In this document: positions 17,311 through 25,269 of the stretch, one piece after another
Layout of the letters: each line of letters starts with the position of its first letter
How positions within the stretch are numbered: position 1 is the first letter of the stretch
DNA from: Lachnospiraceae bacterium
Lineage (GTDB): Bacteria; Bacillota; Clostridia; Lachnospirales; Lachnospiraceae
Assembly: GCA_017405805.1 (NCBI GenBank)
Contig: JAFQZU010000024.1
Span: 1 to 41,200, forward strand
Direction of reading: 5' to 3'
Length of the DNA: 41,200 nt
Position numbers and translations under genes: made by a program
Notes under the pieces: model-generated
What the model was told of the DNA's origin: nothing
The model's input: only the letters and a program-made list of their open reading frames with translations
Databases searched by the model: none

Positions 17311-18051
17311 TTACAATCTGGTAGTTTCCAAAAGCACGCAGGCGCCCAGCATCCTCTGCCGGATCACGATGTTCCCGAAGCCTGACGCTCTCATCAGCGC
17401 CGCGAGTTCCTTCGGCGAGAGAAACTGCTCGGTTGAATCACTGAGCCATTCGTACTCGCCTCTGTGTGCCTTTCCGCCTCCCAAAAGAGGCATGATCTTC
17501 TGAAAATATAGCCTGTAAAAGGGTTTTACGACCTGCAGCTGCGGGGTGAAGGAGTCGATGCACATGAATGTGCCGCCTCTCTTCAGGACTCTTGCGGTTT
17601 CTTTTAAGACAGCCGCCGTGTCAGCGCAGTTGCGCAGTCCGAAGGAGATGGAAACTGCCTCAAACGATCCGTCGGGGAACGGGATCGCCGCAGCATCTCC
17701 CTTTTTCCAGCGAAGGCCCCGAAGTCCTCGTTTCCTTCCCTTGAGACGGGCCCTGCGCAGCATCGCGGGCGAAAAGTCCAGCCCCGTGATCTCCCAGTCC
17801 GGCCTTCTGCGGGCTATGGAGACCGCTATGTCCCCGGTGCCGGTGCAAAGATCCAGGATCCGCAGCTGCCGGGTGCCCGGAAAATGTTCCTCCGTGCGTC
17901 TGATCAGCCGTTTTACCAGCATCTCTTTCCACCGCGACTGCATTCCGAGACTGATCCGGACGTTCGCACTGTCGTACCCGCCGGCGATCGTCTCAAAAAC
18001 GCGGTAAACCTTCTCCCTTTTCAGTTCTCTCTGTCTTTCCAGTTCATCCAT
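17311..18051 (-). CDS. menG: Demethylmenaquinone methyltransferase (UbiE/MenG family)
   Basis: This SAM-dependent methyltransferase of 246 residues has the family segment AGGYDSANVRISLGMQ, the SAM-binding LDLCTGTGDIA, and FGLRNCADT, with a C-terminal YEWLSDST. The family adds the last methyl group to demethylmenaquinone. I chose the ATG at 18051, which overlaps the menA-like stop. An in-frame TTG at 18078 would add nine residues. Overlap with the menA-like gene suggests coupled translation. Confidence 0.9.
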   Translation of the reverse strand: MDELERQRELKREKVYRVFETIAGGYDSANVRISLGMQSRWKEMLVKRLIRRTEEHFPGTRQLRILDLCTGTGDIAVSIARRRPDWEITGLDFSPAMLRRARLKGRKRGLRGLRWKKGDAAAIPFPDGSFEAVSISFGLRNCADTAAVLKETARVLKRGGTFMCIDSFTPQLQVVKPFYRLYFQKIMPLLGGGKAHRGEYEWLSDSTEQFLSPKELAALMRASGFGNIVIRQRMLGACVLLETTRL

Positions 18052-19018
18052 ACATTCTGAAAATTGCCGTTCCCGCAAAGAGCAGGATGCAGATCGCCAT
18101 TCCCTGTACGTTCGCTTTCAGGATCCCCTTCATCTGCAGGATCCGGGTCTCCTGCGAGACCGGCGAGCGGAGCAGAAACCGGAATGCGCTCCTGTAGGCG
18201 GCTGCCATGAGGAGCACGCCGGCCGCGCCGGCTGCCGGGCCCAGCGAAAACGCAAAAAGTACGATCGCGGCCATCCATATTGCGACCAATACACGATACA
18301 GGATTACCGCCCTTTCCCTTCCCAGCAGGCAGGACAGCGTCCTGCGTCCCGCGCGAAGGTCCTTTTCGATATCGCATGTGTTGTTGGTCATCATGATCAG
18401 GCCGATCCCCAGTATAAAGGGGATGCACCACGGCAGGATCTCCGGATGGATCTCCCCCGTAACGGCGGCTGTGATTCCCAGAGGAATGAGCCCTCCCATC
18501 ACCGTTCCCGATACCAGCTCCCCGAGGGGAAGACTGCTCACCGGAAGCGGGCCTGCGGAGTACAGCACTACTGCGAGTGCCCCGACGATGCCGACCAGGA
18601 TCGGCGCCGGTCCTCTCAGAACTGCGAATATACAGCCGATCACGGCTGCTGCTGCAAGAAAGACGATGCCGAGCGCAAGGGCCCTGGACGGTGCCAGATC
18701 GGAGTAGACCAGAATGGAGTCCGACTCCTCAACCTGATCCTCTGCCGTGTCCGTTCCCTTCACGAAGTCAATGTAATCGTTAAACGTATTGACCGCCGCC
18801 TGCATCAACAGGCACGCCGCAAAAAGAGCGGCCGCCGCAGGCAGTGTGAGCGGAAATCCCCGGGATGCGCAGTACACAAGTCCGAAGATCGCCGGTCCCG
18901 CCGATGCGGGGAAGGTGTGGGGGGCCGCCAGTCCGACCGCCATGCGGGCTGTCAGCCGGCCCCTTCTTTCCTCCTCAGGCAGTTTGCCTTTCCTGTATTG
19001 TGCTGCAGTAATATTCAC
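18044..19018 (-). CDS. menA: DHNA prenyltransferase (MenA/UbiA family)
   Basis: This 324-residue polytopic membrane protein has the two Asp-rich motifs of UbiA-type prenyltransferases: NTFNDYIDFVKGTD and NNTCDIEKDLRAGRRTL. MenA joins 1,4-dihydroxy-2-naphthoate to a polyprenyl diphosphate. The start is taken as GTG at 19018, four bases past the lutBA stop. An ATG at 18943 is an alternative. Genes for making the naphthoate head group are absent from the window, so they lie elsewhere or the head group is imported. Confidence 0.88.
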   Translation of the reverse strand: MNITAAQYRKGKLPEEERRGRLTARMAVGLAAPHTFPASAGPAIFGLVYCASRGFPLTLPAAAALFAACLLMQAAVNTFNDYIDFVKGTDTAEDQVEESDSILVYSDLAPSRALALGIVFLAAAAVIGCIFAVLRGPAPILVGIVGALAVVLYSAGPLPVSSLPLGELVSGTVMGGLIPLGITAAVTGEIHPEILPWCIPFILGIGLIMMTNNTCDIEKDLRAGRRTLSCLLGRERAVILYRVLVAIWMAAIVLFAFSLGPAAGAAGVLLMAAAYRSAFRFLLRSPVSQETRILQMKGILKANVQGMAICILLFAGTAIFRMYG

Positions 19019-19021
19019 AGC

Positions 19022-21178
19022 TTACATGAGCCCTCTCTTCTCTGCGATGATCACGGCGGTATGCTTGACCTCCATCGGGATGTCTCTCGCATCCAGTCCG
19101 CCGCTGATCTGCATCATGCAGCCGGGGCAGTCGACGGCGACCATATCGGCGCCTGTCTCTTTGATATGCTCGATCTTCTTGGCGAGGATCGGGGAAGCCA
19201 CTTCGGGGAACTTGATGCTGTATGTGCCGCCGAAGCCGCAGCATACGTCGCTTTCCTTCATCTCGGTGATCTTGATTCCCTTGGTGTGGGAAAGCAGCTC
19301 TCTCTGTTCCGCGAACACGCCCATGCTCCTCTTGAGGTGGCAGGAGTCATGATACGTGATGTTGATCTCCTTGTCGTCGCCCTCGTCCGCGAGACCGCCG
19401 AGCATATGGAAGAGTTTGCAGAAGTCATAGGACTTGTCGCCCAGTTCCTTCGCCTTCTCATAGTACTCCGGATCATCCTTGAGCAGTTCCTGATACTCAC
19501 GCAGCTGATGCGTGCAGGTAGGGCATGCGGAGACGATGTAATCGTAATTTCCCGCATCCATGGCGTCGACGTTGAGCTTGGCCGTCTTGACGGCGTTTTC
19601 CACGTCGCCCATGTAGGTCGCGGGCGCGCCGCAGCAGGACTGGCCCATGGGCATATCCACCAGATATCCGATGGAGTTGAGATCCTTGATGACCGCTTTG
19701 GCCGTGTCGATATAGACGAAATCGAGGAGGCATCCGGTAAAGATCGCGATCTTGCCCTTCGGGTTCGGGACATCCTGACGAATGGTCGGGAACACATCCC
19801 TGAACGGTACCTGTGCGATCTTGGGAAGGCTTCTCCCCTCGGACATGCCGGAGAGGAACATCGGAAGATGCCTCATCATCGGTGCGCCGTCCATAAAGGC
19901 GGGCTGTGCGACGGAAGCGATCCTCAGCATGGAGTGGAACAGCTTTCTGTCGCTGACCGCATCCAGTGCGAATTTATAAGTCGGATTCGGATGAAGCCTC
20001 GTGCTTCTCTCACGCAGCTTCATGATCATCTCCGGAATGTGGAGACCGCCGCCGCAGACCTCTTTGCAGCGTCCGCACTGCAGGCAGATATTCTGGATCT
20101 GCTCCGCGCGCTCCTCCGAGACGAGGAAGTGCGACAGGATCGTTCCGATACCGCCGGTGTATACGTTACTGCCGTATACGTGGCCGCCCAGCAGGGAGAA
20201 TGCGGGACATACGTCCAGACATGCGCCGCAGCGGATGCAGTCGTAAACTTCACGGAAGGTCTCGTCCGCAAGGATCTCTCTTCTGCCCGGATCGTCCAGG
20301 ATCACGCAGTAGAATTCCTTGGGTGCCTTCTCGTCGGTCTCTTTGTCAAGACATACCTCTGTCGCGCCGGTATACAGGGACAGATACGCGGTCAGTCTCT
20401 GTGCCGTGCCGTTGCGGGGCAGCGCCTTGAAGATATAGCGCGCATCGCTCAGGCTCTTGACGAATTTCTCGATACCGAACACATACAGGTGGATCTTGGG
20501 AAGGGTTCCGACCATACGGCCGTTTCCTTCGTTGGTCATGGTGAAGACCGTGCCGGTCTCTGCCACTGCCACGTTCGCGCCGGAAATACCCATATCCGCA
20601 TGGGTGAATTTCTCTCTCATCACCTTTCTGGCCGTCTTGACTTCCTCGGCGATGATCGGCTCGTTCTTCTCTTTGGTATAATCCGTGAACAGATCCGCGA
20701 CCTGCTCCTTGTTCAGGTGCAGGGCAGGCATGACCATATGTACGGGCGTGTTGCCCTCAAGCGCGATGATGAACTCGCCGAGGTCCGTCTCCTGGACCAG
20801 AACGCCGTCCTCTCCGAGGACCTTGTTCATGTGCAGTTCTTCCGACGCCATCGATTTGGATTTTACGATGGTCTGCACGCCTTTTTCCTTAACCAGTTTG
20901 CGGATATAATCCATCGCCTCGTCCGTGCTGCCCGCATGGAAGACGTGGCCGCCGCGCGCCGTGCAGTTCTTTGTGAACTCCTCGATCATCTCATCGACGT
21001 GCTCCGCGGCATATCCTTTTACTCTGCGGATATTGTCCCTTGTTTCCTCGAAATCAACGCCGTCATAGGATTTCAGACGTCTCTCGGGATAGGTCTCGCA
21101 GAATTTTCCGAGCGTCCTGCTGAGCGTAGTATTGCGCAGAGCGGACTGTATTTCCTGCTTTAAAGCTTCATTTGCCAT
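19022..21178 (-). CDS. Lactate utilisation LutB-LutA fusion protein
   Basis: This 718-residue protein joins what are two proteins in Bacillus. The N-terminal part is a LUD domain, followed by two 4Fe-4S motifs, CIRCGACLDVCP and CLQCGRCKEVCGG (LutB/LldF part). The C-terminal part has two CCG domains with SCCGAP and VCCGFGG (LutA/LldE part). With LutC it oxidises L-lactate to pyruvate without NAD and passes electrons towards the quinone pool. Similar fusions occur in lactate loci of Desulfovibrio. The ATG is preceded by GAGGAGGAAAGGGG. It follows lutC by 24 bases and precedes menA by 3 bases, tying the dehydrogenase directly to quinone synthesis. Confidence 0.92.
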   Translation of the reverse strand: MANEALKQEIQSALRNTTLSRTLGKFCETYPERRLKSYDGVDFEETRDNIRRVKGYAAEHVDEMIEEFTKNCTARGGHVFHAGSTDEAMDYIRKLVKEKGVQTIVKSKSMASEELHMNKVLGEDGVLVQETDLGEFIIALEGNTPVHMVMPALHLNKEQVADLFTDYTKEKNEPIIAEEVKTARKVMREKFTHADMGISGANVAVAETGTVFTMTNEGNGRMVGTLPKIHLYVFGIEKFVKSLSDARYIFKALPRNGTAQRLTAYLSLYTGATEVCLDKETDEKAPKEFYCVILDDPGRREILADETFREVYDCIRCGACLDVCPAFSLLGGHVYGSNVYTGGIGTILSHFLVSEERAEQIQNICLQCGRCKEVCGGGLHIPEMIMKLRERSTRLHPNPTYKFALDAVSDRKLFHSMLRIASVAQPAFMDGAPMMRHLPMFLSGMSEGRSLPKIAQVPFRDVFPTIRQDVPNPKGKIAIFTGCLLDFVYIDTAKAVIKDLNSIGYLVDMPMGQSCCGAPATYMGDVENAVKTAKLNVDAMDAGNYDYIVSACPTCTHQLREYQELLKDDPEYYEKAKELGDKSYDFCKLFHMLGGLADEGDDKEINITYHDSCHLKRSMGVFAEQRELLSHTKGIKITEMKESDVCCGFGGTYSIKFPEVASPILAKKIEHIKETGADMVAVDCPGCMMQISGGLDARDIPMEVKHTAVIIAEKRGLM

Positions 21179-21202
21179 AACTTCGCCCCTTTCCTCCTCT
21201 CA

Positions 21203-21751
21203 TCAGATGTCCGCGATCACAACGATCGAAAGCTTGAGCGGACCGTGCACGCCGACCGTGCTGACGCATTCAATATCCGCTGTACGGCTGGGTCCCGTAA
21301 TAAAACCGACAAAAGAAGGCAGCTCCTTCATAGCGCAGAGCTGATCGAACATCGCGTCGTAATCCTCGACGATGGAGGACAGTTTCACGATGCCGATATA
21401 GTATTCCGACATGCCCGCGACGAGGCGGCTATCAATGTTATCCCCGAGCTGAAGTACACTTCCGAGATCCGCGATCCCGCACTGTACCTCACAGATACCT
21501 CCCTTTGCAGTTTCTGAATGCAGGCGGATGTGATCCGTGTAAACGGTGATTCCGGCTTTTTCCAACGCGTCCTTCACTCCGATCTCATTGACCAGAGGAG
21601 ATTCTACAAGACACGCATCGCCGATTCCCGCTTCCTTGTATGCCTTCACGATTACATCTGCGGCTTCCCCGACCGAACAGAGCCAGCTGTTTCCATTCAC
21701 GGCCTGCAGATTCTTATCGAACCGTTCATACAAACCATCTGCAGCTCCCAT
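21203..21751 (-). CDS. lutC: Lactate utilisation protein C (LUD domain)
   Basis: This 182-residue protein is a LUD-domain protein of the LutC/LldG type, with the GITVYTDHI, GICEVQCGIADLGS and VGFITGPSRTADIE segments. The last is the typical C-terminal signature of the family. It is the first gene of the operon, with an AAGGAG site before the ATG at 21751. It works in a complex with the LutBA fusion. Confidence 0.92.
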   Translation of the reverse strand: MGAADGLYERFDKNLQAVNGNSWLCSVGEAADVIVKAYKEAGIGDACLVESPLVNEIGVKDALEKAGITVYTDHIRLHSETAKGGICEVQCGIADLGSVLQLGDNIDSRLVAGMSEYYIGIVKLSSIVEDYDAMFDQLCAMKELPSFVGFITGPSRTADIECVSTVGVHGPLKLSIVVIADI

Positions 21752-21796
21752 ATCGCACTCCTTTCCTTACACTCAAAAAAATAAACTACACTATAC

Positions 21797-21825
21797 ATAA
21801 TAGTGCAGTTTTCAACAAGTTTCAA
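21797..21825 (-). promoter_or_regulatory. Probable promoter of the lactate/menaquinone operon
   Basis: On the minus strand TTGAAA (21820-21825) and TATTAT (21797-21802) are exactly 17 bases apart, 46 bases upstream of the lutC start, within an AT-rich stretch. No terminator is visible between the ArsA-like gene ending at 21968 and this promoter. Confidence 0.6.
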
Positions 21826-21863
21826 TGTTTCAATCTGTATTGTTTTGGTGAAAATACATTATA

Positions 21864-21879
21864 GTTCAAAAAAATGAAC
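21864..21879. promoter_or_regulatory. Operator-like inverted repeat upstream of the lactate operon promoter
   Basis: GTTCA and TGAAC arms are separated by six A's, about 40 bases upstream of the -35 box. A palindromic TACATGTA (21887-21894) lies just beyond. Possible activator or GntR/LutR-like site; no regulator gene is adjacent. Confidence 0.35.
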
Positions 21880-21967
21880 AATATTTTACATGTATTTTGC
21901 ACATAAGCCCGGCAGTATTATTGTTATTTTTTTGACCAACCAATTTTCATGAATTCAATTATTCAAC

Positions 21968-23149
21968 TCAGCGGCCGCTTCCGTAAGCAAACCCGACCCG
22001 CAGAATCTGTCCGTCATACTCCCACCCGGTCAGACTTCTTCCCGCAGCATTGTCGGGAAGGTGGAAGCGTCTCGATTCGTTTCGGACCGTGAGCAGAAGA
22101 TCCCCCTCGTCCTTTTCGATCGCGATCTCAGCTGCGGAAGCGCCCGGCAGACGGATCTGTATATACCAGGTCCCGTCCGAGGGATCCCGCTCCATCGTAT
22201 AGACCTCTTCCATGGGAAAGATCTGCGCGGGATCGGTGCTGCCGTACAGGGCTTCCGCAGCTGCCGCGAGCATCTTCAGGCCGCGGATCTCCCTTTCCTG
22301 CAGCGGAAGGCGGAACATTTGCAAGCCGGAAAAATGCTCTGCCGCCTGTCCCATATATCTGTCCTGCAGGGCGCCGTACCCGGCAAAGTCTCCCCTCAGC
22401 GCCTCCTCCGGCCAGATCCGGTTCATGTACACCGCGTCCACGCCGTAATCGAAAGCGCTCAGCCACATATAGCTGCGTGCGGCCTCCCGGACCACGATCT
22501 GCTCGGGCGTCATCACGATCCGAAGGGTCGTCCTGCTGCGGTCCGTCAGGATCTCATGCAATACGCTCAGTCTCTTCACCAGTTTGTCCAGTTCCGTAAA
22601 AACAGCGTCCCTGGGCTTAGGCACCTCCGTCCGCCTGGAGATCAGTCCGCCGAAAGCACTCGTGATGCTTCTCAGAAGCGGCATGACCTTGTCCGACAGC
22701 ACGCGCAGCTGTTCCGGGTAGCGAAGGAGCGACAGCGTCTCCCCCGTGGGGGCGCAGTCCACGATCAGCACGTCGTACGCGTCTTCCTCGACGATCTCCA
22801 GGATCCGGAGAAGGGAGGCCAGTTCCTCCAGACCGGGAAACAGGAGCACCTCCTCCGCGTCGATCTGCCCTCTTTGCTTCTCGTCCAGGATCTGCCGAAG
22901 ATATCCCCTGACTTCGCCAAAAGCCTTCTCGCTCTCCTTTGCCATATCCACTTCCAGCGCGTCCAGACCGTCCGCGGCGCGCGTGATCTGCGCCCCGACA
23001 GGGATCTCCAGGCAGTCCGCCAGGGAATGTGCCTGATCCGTGCTCATAACCAGTGTCTTTTTCCCCTGCTGCGCGGTGCGGAGCGCGGTCGCGGCGGCGA
23101 TGCTGGTCTTGCCGGTGCCGCCTTTTCCTGTAAACAGAATGATTCTCAT
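21968..23149 (-). CDS. ArsA/Get3-family ATPase with C-terminal Hsp20-like domain (first of pair)
   Basis: This protein of 393 residues carries the deviant P-loop GKGGTGKTS, the DQAHSLAD switch segment and DCAPTGETLSLL, all signs of the ArsA/GET3 class. The last 75 residues form a beta-rich alpha-crystallin-like domain (IQIRLPGASAAEI, LLLTVRNE). I chose the ATG at 23149 because it directly precedes MRIILFTGKGG and has an AAAGGA site. Upstream in-frame codons run through a tandem repeat and are probably not translated. The CxxC of Get3 and arsenite efflux genes are absent, so arsenic resistance is unlikely. Pairs like this may form heterodimers that deliver or protect membrane proteins (inference). 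Confidence 0.82.
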   Translation of the reverse strand: MRIILFTGKGGTGKTSIAAATALRTAQQGKKTLVMSTDQAHSLADCLEIPVGAQITRAADGLDALEVDMAKESEKAFGEVRGYLRQILDEKQRGQIDAEEVLLFPGLEELASLLRILEIVEEDAYDVLIVDCAPTGETLSLLRYPEQLRVLSDKVMPLLRSITSAFGGLISRRTEVPKPRDAVFTELDKLVKRLSVLHEILTDRSRTTLRIVMTPEQIVVREAARSYMWLSAFDYGVDAVYMNRIWPEEALRGDFAGYGALQDRYMGQAAEHFSGLQMFRLPLQEREIRGLKMLAAAAEALYGSTDPAQIFPMEEVYTMERDPSDGTWYIQIRLPGASAAEIAIEKDEGDLLLTVRNESRRFHLPDNAAGRSLTGWEYDGQILRVGFAYGSGR

Positions 23150-23184
23150 GGAGAAGTCCTTTCCGGATGCTGCTGTCAAGTACT

Positions 23185-23270
23185 GGTATCTGTGCGTGCT
23201 GTCCTCGGGCGCGGTATCTGTGCGTGCTGTCCCCGCGCGGTATCTGTGCACATTGTCCCCGCAGGTATAT
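23185..23270. repeat. Degenerate tandem repeat between the two ArsA-like genes
   Basis: Copies starting at 23185, 23213 and 23239 share GGTATCTGTGC, followed by GTGCTGTCC or a close variant; a fourth, partial copy starts at 23264. Periods are 28, 26 and 25 bases. The array fills most of the gap between the genes and overlaps the far 3' end of the upstream one. Confidence 0.75.
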
Positions 23271-24484
23271 CACTGCGCCCCGGCGGGCAGAAAGAGAACT
23301 GTGAGGGCATCCTTTTCACGTCTTACTTCTTTGATGTCCATCTGCCGCAGTACATCCGGCAGCGGAATCCGTCGCAGGCAGTTTCCCGCCCGGATATCGA
23401 GGTCCCGTCCGAAGCGGGCGACCTCGGGTCCTCCGTCATCCTCGCCCGCAGAGGCGCCGCTGCCGTCCGCCGCAAGGCCCGGGAGCGCGACGCGAAGACG
23501 GTATCCGTCCCCTTCCGCTTCATAGGTCTCACCCGCGTCCCCGTCTGCCGCGGCAAAAAGTTCGTCCGGCCCCGGAAGCTCGGCGCACAGTTCCATGAGG
23601 GCCTGCCTGCCGCAGATCTCCGTCTCGTGCCAGCGGATCTTTGTGATCGGGATCTGTGAGAAGACCCGTTCCAGCTCGTCGATATATTCTCTCTGGATCT
23701 CTCTCCAGCGGGCCATAAAGGCATTGCCCTGCTGCTCCCCGATTACGCGGTTGATAAATACGCGCCCGACGTGATAGCCGTAGAGATTGAGATACATATA
23801 CGTCCGCTTCGTCTCCTCCACGACCATTTTTTCCGGAATACAGACGATCCGCACGCCTGTCACGGCGGGATCCCGCAGGATGCCCTGGAGCGCGTTCAAT
23901 TCTTTAAACAGGTCGGAGAATTCGTCCATCGCGCCGCCGTCCGGGAGCTGGACCTTGAACAGGGTTCCCGATACCGGGCGCAGGATCCTTGTCATCGCCT
24001 TTCCCACCGGAAAAAACTTTTCTATATACCAGGACAGCATCTCCGGAAGGCGAAGAAGGGACAGCGTCTCGCCGGAAGGCGCGCAGTCCACGAAGATGCG
24101 GCGGTAGGTTCCCTCCTCATAGATCTTTTTGATCTTCAGCAGCGAAAACAGGTCTTCAAAGCCCGGTACCATGAAGCGGCCGGCGGCGTCGGGAACGCTT
24201 TTTTTGCCGGAAAGCATCTCCAGTACAGCGCGGTTGACCTGGGGAAATTCCTCCTGCATGATCCGGAGGGGATCCAGCTCCAGAATATCCAGGTTCTCTT
24301 CGATCCGGGTCAGTCTGCCGCCCGTTTCCACCTCAAAAATGTCACCGAGATTGTGGGCCATGTCGGCGCTCACAAGGAGCGTTCGGTCGCCCATGCGCGC
24401 GCTTGTCAGTGCGTGGGCGCTGATCAGGCTCGTCTTGCCTACGCCGCCCTTTCCCGTAAATATCATGATCGTACTGCCGTTCAT
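23270..24484 (-). CDS. ArsA/Get3-family ATPase with C-terminal Hsp20-like domain (second of pair)
   Basis: This 404-residue paralogue of the previous gene has the P-loop GKGGVGKTS, ADMAHNLGD and DCAPSGETLSLLRLPE. Its C-terminal domain begins near GYRLRVALPGL and contains an acidic, glycine-rich insertion (about residues 345-358). It starts 18 bases after the VanX-like gene with an AAAGGGG site. Two divergent ATPases in series suggest a hetero-oligomer. Client proteins are unknown. Confidence 0.82.
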   Translation of the reverse strand: MNGSTIMIFTGKGGVGKTSLISAHALTSARMGDRTLLVSADMAHNLGDIFEVETGGRLTRIEENLDILELDPLRIMQEEFPQVNRAVLEMLSGKKSVPDAAGRFMVPGFEDLFSLLKIKKIYEEGTYRRIFVDCAPSGETLSLLRLPEMLSWYIEKFFPVGKAMTRILRPVSGTLFKVQLPDGGAMDEFSDLFKELNALQGILRDPAVTGVRIVCIPEKMVVEETKRTYMYLNLYGYHVGRVFINRVIGEQQGNAFMARWREIQREYIDELERVFSQIPITKIRWHETEICGRQALMELCAELPGPDELFAAADGDAGETYEAEGDGYRLRVALPGLAADGSGASAGEDDGGPEVARFGRDLDIRAGNCLRRIPLPDVLRQMDIKEVRREKDALTVLFLPAGAQ

Positions 24485-24502
24485 CTCCGACCTGCCCCTT
24501 TC

Positions 24503-25162
24503 TTACCGCATCAGGATATCTGCTGTGACCGGAAAATCAAAATAGGTGTCCGGAAACGGCTCGTCCCTGAGGGTAAAATGCCACCACTCACAGTCGATCG
24601 GCGCAAACCCGTTCTTCACCATCAGATCCTGCAGGAACATCCTGTTTTCGTACTGCTCCGGGGTTATTCCCCTGTAGTCGGGGTGCGACACCTCGCTGAA
24701 ATGGTCGAAGGCGCTCCCCATGTCCACTTCCTTCCCGCTCGTCATATCCAGAAGCGTCAGGTCGATCGTACTCCCCCTGCTGTGACTGGACTGGTTTGCG
24801 ATATAGCCCTTTTCAAAGAGCTCCTGCTTCTGAAGATCCGGATAGAAAAAGGGCTTCATGCGCTGGTCCAGGTCGTCGACGCCCCACATCACGAAATGAC
24901 GCACGGCGGAGACAGGTCTGTAGGCGTCAAAAACCTTCAGCCTGTACCCCATCACATTCGCTTTATTGCTGACCTCCAGAAGGGCGCGGGCCGCCTCCTT
25001 GGTCGTGACGGCGCACGGCTGCTCGTAGCCGTTGATGCGTTCCCCCACAAAGTTAAATGTGGAATAGTAGCGCATTTCCTGTACGATCCCGGGTACAAGA
25101 TCCGAGAGCAGGACAAAATCGGAAACATCATTTACCGTATCTTTATAGTGATCTCTGACCAT
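24503..25162 (-). CDS. D-alanyl-D-alanine dipeptidase (VanX/DdpX-like, M15D)
   Basis: This protein of 219 residues matches the zinc dipeptidase family: VFDAYRPVSAVRHF, SSHSRGSTIDLTL with the first zinc ligands His and Asp, and CEWWHFTL with the catalytic Glu and third ligand. The ATG at 25162 is preferred over a GTG at 25174 because GGAGGT lies about ten bases upstream of the former. No signal peptide is seen, as in VanX. No vanA/vanB-type ligase, vanH or vanRS is near, so a role in D-Ala-D-Ala or dipeptide turnover is more likely than vancomycin resistance. Confidence 0.88.
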   Translation of the reverse strand: MVRDHYKDTVNDVSDFVLLSDLVPGIVQEMRYYSTFNFVGERINGYEQPCAVTTKEAARALLEVSNKANVMGYRLKVFDAYRPVSAVRHFVMWGVDDLDQRMKPFFYPDLQKQELFEKGYIANQSSHSRGSTIDLTLLDMTSGKEVDMGSAFDHFSEVSHPDYRGITPEQYENRMFLQDLMVKNGFAPIDCEWWHFTLRDEPFPDTYFDFPVTADILMR

Positions 25163-25215
25163 CGCACGCCACACCTCCGACCTGCATATTGTAGCATAAA
25201 ATGACGGTATATAAA

Positions 25216-25247
25216 AAGGAGGCAGGGCGTCGCTTCCCTGCCTCCCA
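25216..25247 (-). terminator. Terminator of the S41-like lipoprotein gene
   Basis: GGAGGCAGGG and CCCTGCCTCC form a perfect 10-bp stem around an 8- to 12-base loop just past the stop at 25270. On the minus strand it is followed by a T-containing stretch. Confidence 0.75.
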
Positions 25248-25269
25248 TATACCTGTCCGCCGTTTACTT

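Noticed and set aside
18446-21163. Very long open frame on the plus strand opposite lutBA and menA (905 codons)
   Set aside because: It is antisense to well-supported Fe-S and prenyltransferase genes, lacks a recognisable domain and is rich in His/Arg/Asp as expected for the mirror of GC-rich codons.
23150-23251. N-terminal extension of the first ArsA-like protein through the tandem repeat
   Set aside because: The extension would precede a P-loop that normally lies at the very N terminus, and the internal ATG at 23149 has a ribosome site.
22061-23659. Plus-strand open frame opposite both ArsA-like genes
   Set aside because: Crosses an intergenic repeat and two clear genes without any family motif.
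21968-24484. Arsenic resistance operon
   Set aside because: No arsR, arsB, arsC or arsD near; the ATPases carry Hsp20-like ends typical of a different branch.
24503-25162. Vancomycin resistance (vanX)
   Set aside because: No ligase, vanH, vanY, vanS or vanR next to it; chromosomal VanX-like dipeptidases are common.
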